From positions 1 through 43,746 of the forward strand of contig CANJRV010000016.1 of the NCBI GenBank assembly GCA_947476825.1: a DNA stretch of 43,746 bases, written 5' to 3'. Below are positions 41,574-43,746 of the stretch, piece by piece. Position numbers and translations under genes: made by a program. The notes under the pieces were generated by a model. That model was given only the letters and a program-made list of their open reading frames with translations. It did not search any database and was not told the DNA's origin. The stretch is from Bacteroidota bacterium. GTDB lineage: Bacteria > Bacteroidota > Bacteroidia > Chitinophagales > Chitinophagaceae. How positions within the stretch are numbered: the first letter of the stretch is position 1; each line of letters starts with the position of its first letter.

Positions 41574-42677
41574 ATGGAATTTATGGAGAAACATCAAATC
41601 TTCTATTTAGAAAGCACTAAAAATTTAAATGCTTTACATTTGCGGCTCATGCCCAATTTTAATTATCAGGACAGTGTAAATTTTTTACGTAAACTAACTT
41701 TACGTCGTACCATCAATGGGCTGAAAGTGCTGACTAGCTTCTATTTGACGAAATGGCTTAAAAAACCTATTCAATGGGGTTTACCATTTTCCATTTCATT
41801 TGAACCTACCACTTCCTGCAATCTTCGTTGCCCAGAATGTCCAAGTGGATTGCGTGCATTTACAAGACCTATTGGTATGTTAGAGAAAAATTTCTTTACC
41901 AAAACCATTGAAGAATTACATCAAGACATGATGTATCTTATTTTTTATTTTCAAGGCGAACCCTATTTGAATCCAGATTTTTTAGAGATGGTAAAATTTG
42001 CTGCCGATAAAAAAATATATACTGCCACAAGTACCAATGCACATTACCTTAATGATGAAAATGCCAAACGTACCATCGAAAGTGGATTAGATCGACTTAT
42101 TATTTCCATCGATGGCACTACACAGGAAGTATATGAACAATACCGCATTGGTGGTAAACTAGAAAAAGTATTAGAAGGCGCACGCAATATTGTAAAATGG
42201 AAGAAGGAATTAAAGTCTACCACGCCATTTGTTTTTTTTCAATTCTTAGTGGTTAAACCAAATGAACATCAAATAGAGGATATTCAAAAATTGGCAATCG
42301 AAATAGGTGTGGATGAAGTGCGATTTAAGACCGCACAAATCTATGATTATCAACATGGCAATGCACTGATTCCAAGTATTGAAAAATTTTCGAGATACAA
42401 AAAGCAGGAAGATGGAACTTATACGATTAAAAATTCCTTAGAAAATTCTTGTTGGAAATTATGGCATGCTTGTGTGATAAGTTGGGATGGCTTGGTGGTT
42501 CCATGTTGTTTTGATAAAGATGCAACACATCGTTTGGGCGATTTGAAAAAAGACAGCTTCAAGGAAATATGGCATAGTGAAGTGTATACTGATTTTAGAA
42601 AAAAATTAATTATTGGCAGAAAAAATATTGCGATTTGTGCTAATTGTAGTGAAGGAACGAAAGTGTGGGAGGAGTAA
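41574..42677 (+). CDS. Radical SAM/SPASM domain protein
   Basis: A 367-residue protein with the radical SAM cluster motif CNLRCPEC (Cys82, 86, 89), FYFQGEPYLNPDFLEM (GGEP-like, here QGEP), TSTNAHYL and IISIDGTTQEVYEQYR. The C-terminal SPASM region has Cys in NSCWKLWHACVISWDGLVVPCCF and IAICANCSEG for extra iron-sulfur clusters. Such enzymes often modify peptides, sugars or lipids. No precursor peptide was found beside it, so its substrate is open. ATG at 41583 (MEKHQIFY) is an alternative start. A hairpin repeat lies just downstream. Confidence 0.9.
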   Translation: MEFMEKHQIFYLESTKNLNALHLRLMPNFNYQDSVNFLRKLTLRRTINGLKVLTSFYLTKWLKKPIQWGLPFSISFEPTTSCNLRCPECPSGLRAFTRPIGMLEKNFFTKTIEELHQDMMYLIFYFQGEPYLNPDFLEMVKFAADKKIYTATSTNAHYLNDENAKRTIESGLDRLIISIDGTTQEVYEQYRIGGKLEKVLEGARNIVKWKKELKSTTPFVFFQFLVVKPNEHQIEDIQKLAIEIGVDEVRFKTAQIYDYQHGNALIPSIEKFSRYKKQEDGTYTIKNSLENSCWKLWHACVISWDGLVVPCCFDKDATHRLGDLKKDSFKEIWHSEVYTDFRKKLIIGRKNIAICANCSEGTKVWEE

Positions 42678-42695
42678 AGATTATCACAATTATTT

Positions 42696-42771
42696 TTCCA
42701 CTTTTTCTTGATAAAAAAGTGGAGCAAAAAATCAAGGCTGTAGAAAAATAACTAAAAATTTCAACTATTGT
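42696..42771. repeat. 76-bp hairpin-containing repeat, copy 1
   Basis: Almost the same sequence recurs at 42855-42931. It holds an inverted repeat CCACTTTTT...AAAAAAGTGG around CTTGAT, then GAGCAAAAAATCAAGGCTG and AAATTTCAACTATTG. Placed 18 bases after the radical SAM stop, the hairpin may also act as its terminator. Confidence 0.7.
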
Positions 42772-42775
42772 TATG

Positions 42776-42798
42776 TCGGTTGGTGTCCCACCAACCGA
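42776..42798. repeat. Perfect palindrome TCGGTTGGTG-TCC-CACCAACCGA
   Basis: A 10-bp perfect stem with a 3-base loop lies between the two copies of the 76-bp repeat. Its inner core GTTGGTG/CACCAAC is shared with 487-504. It looks REP-like. Confidence 0.65.
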
Positions 42799-42854
42799 TA
42801 TGAAGTTGATTGTTGGGCTCAAACCAATAGACAAAAAGATTTACATAATTATAT

Positions 42855-42931
42855 TTCCACTTTTTTCTTGATAAAAAAGTGGAGCAAAAAATCAAGGCTG
42901 TAGAAAAATAGCTAAAAATTTCAACTATTGT
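42855..42931. repeat. 77-bp hairpin-containing repeat, copy 2
   Basis: This copy differs from 42696-42771 by an extra T and one other base. Its hairpin arms CCACTTTTTT and AAAAAAGTGG pair perfectly. The remaining bases 42932-43136 hold nothing recognisable. Confidence 0.7.
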
Positions 42932-43136
42932 CTAAAATAAAAAAGCTATGCATCCTATTCACTTTCTTGATCTTTTGTGGTTAGATTAAGTATAATATCA
43001 GTATTAAGCAGATTTCAATAGTTTTTATTTCTTAACGCCAATAGTCAAAATTTTCTTAACGCTATTTTTCTAAGGCCGACCTAAACACTTTCAATGATTA
43101 ATTATGAATTGGAATATTTATAGGATATACTCATTC

Positions 43137-43192
43137 CTTATCCCTTATAACTTACGCCTTTATCCCTTACGACTTACGCCTTATCCCTTACC
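43137..43192. repeat. Tandem repeat of about 21 bp next to the ubiX stop
   Basis: Units of CTTATCCCTTA(TA/CG)ACTTACGC are repeated about two and a half times and end at the minus-strand TAG stop of ubiX. It resembles the other stop-adjacent arrays in the window. Confidence 0.65.
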
Positions 43193-43743
43193 TACTCACT
43201 CCAACGATACGTATCAATCTTCAAATCTAATAATCCTATGACACGATCTACAACTGAAGAAGCAAGATCTTCAAATGTTTTTGGTAATGCATAAAAAGAT
43301 GGGGATGCAGGACAAATAATACCACCTGCTTCTGTTACTGTTTTCATACTGTTGATATGGATTAAATTATACGGTGTATCGCGCACCACACAAATTAATT
43401 TTCTTCTTTCTTTCAGCATCACATCCGCAGCTCGTGTGATTAAATTGTCACTGATACCATTTGCAATTCGGCCAAGTGTGCCCATGCTACAAGGGCATAT
43501 TACCAAGGCTTCAAAGGAACTACTGCCACTCGCAAACGGCGCAAAATAATCACGCGCATCATAACATTTTTCGGTGAAAGTGGTATAGTCTTCATTGCCT
43601 AATTCGAATTGCCAAACCACTTTTGCATTGTCGCTAAATACAATGGCGAATTCGACATCGGTCAATAAACGCAACTTGTCGAGTAATACTTTTGCGTAAA
43701 TAGAACCCGACGCACCCGTGATAGCTATAGCGATTTTTTTCAT
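43192..43743 (-). CDS. ubiX: Flavin prenyltransferase UbiX
   Basis: The 183-residue protein starts IAIAITGASGSIYAKVLLDKL with the FMN-binding motif and has ICPCSMGTLGRIANGISDNLITRAADVMLKERRKLICVVRDTPYNLIHINSM, typical of UbiX. It adds a dimethylallyl group to FMN to make the prenylated cofactor used by UbiD decarboxylases. The gene is complete, with its ATG 3 bases from the end of the window. Its stop abuts a tandem repeat. No ubiD partner is visible in the window. Confidence 0.96.
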   Translation of the reverse strand: MKKIAIAITGASGSIYAKVLLDKLRLLTDVEFAIVFSDNAKVVWQFELGNEDYTTFTEKCYDARDYFAPFASGSSSFEALVICPCSMGTLGRIANGISDNLITRAADVMLKERRKLICVVRDTPYNLIHINSMKTVTEAGGIICPASPSFYALPKTFEDLASSVVDRVIGLLDLKIDTYRWSE

Positions 43744-43746
43744 TTA

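Noticed and set aside
42640-42834. Minus-strand 64-codon frame across the hairpin repeat
   Set aside because: It spans the palindrome and repeat copy 1, with no conserved features.
1-43746. tRNA, rRNA or other structural RNA genes
   Set aside because: Reading the gaps by eye showed no cloverleaf with T-loop GTTCRA signature or rRNA-like sequence. A covariance-model search could not be run.

Overview
The window is a low-GC chromosomal stretch of a member of the Bacteroidota, probably of the Chitinophagales/Sphingobacteriales side. The evidence is a GldD lipoprotein, a secreted protein with a type IX secretion (T9SS) C-terminal sorting domain, several start sites preceded by the Bacteroidota -7 element TAnnTTTG (once with a TTTG at the right distance), few clear Shine-Dalgarno sites, and many AT-rich intergenic repeats of the kind seen in this phylum. 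No rRNA, tRNA, CRISPR array, integrase or transposase gene was seen. Most genes are housekeeping or conserved, and the unusual material lies in one giant repeat protein and in the intergenic repeats.

Layout. 1-533: repeats, a terminator-like hairpin and a duplicated fragment of the end of the neighbouring gene. 534-4514 (minus): T9SS-exported Asp-box beta-propeller protein, gldD and a DUF3109 protein, overlapping or nearly so. 4676-10269 (plus): secreted alpha/beta hydrolase, then a tight four-gene run of ACMSD-type decarboxylase, MltG, YihY/BrkB membrane protein and a cytochrome c / copper-monooxygenase-like lipoprotein. 10274-10831 (minus): class III Fic protein. 11299-17723 (plus, with two minus genes inside): recN, two probable outer-membrane barrel proteins, a GNAT acetyltransferase, a small conserved protein, a CCA-adding-type nucleotidyltransferase with HD domain, a pRiA4b ORF-3-like protein, then miaA (17736-18614).

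18644-23742 (plus): a well-formed promoter, then a roughly 1,420-residue protein now broken into three reading frames by two apparent one-base losses in homopolymers. It consists of about sixteen copies of a 20-25-residue helical motif joined by long disordered linkers, a single membrane segment and a low-complexity tail. An OmpA-like lipoprotein follows 8 bases later. I do not recognise this protein, and the pair is the best candidate here for an undescribed envelope system.

23748-32329 and 30043-37464 (mostly minus): recF, an FAD-dependent dehydrogenase, a LysE-like exporter, a B12-type acyl-CoA mutase large subunit, two small plus-strand proteins, then an overlapping minus-strand run of TamB-like protein, small membrane protein, BtuF-like metal-chelate receptor and polytopic glycosyltransferase-like protein. 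37660-43743: a small lipoprotein bracketed by inverted repeats, rnhA lacking a canonical start codon directly behind ffh, a frameshifted LprI-like gene, a DedA protein, a radical SAM/SPASM protein and ubiX.

Three separate single-base losses in short homopolymers (19262-19266, 21229-21231, 40694-40698) suggest either assembly error or real gene decay; read data are needed to tell which. All names are from motif recognition without database searches.
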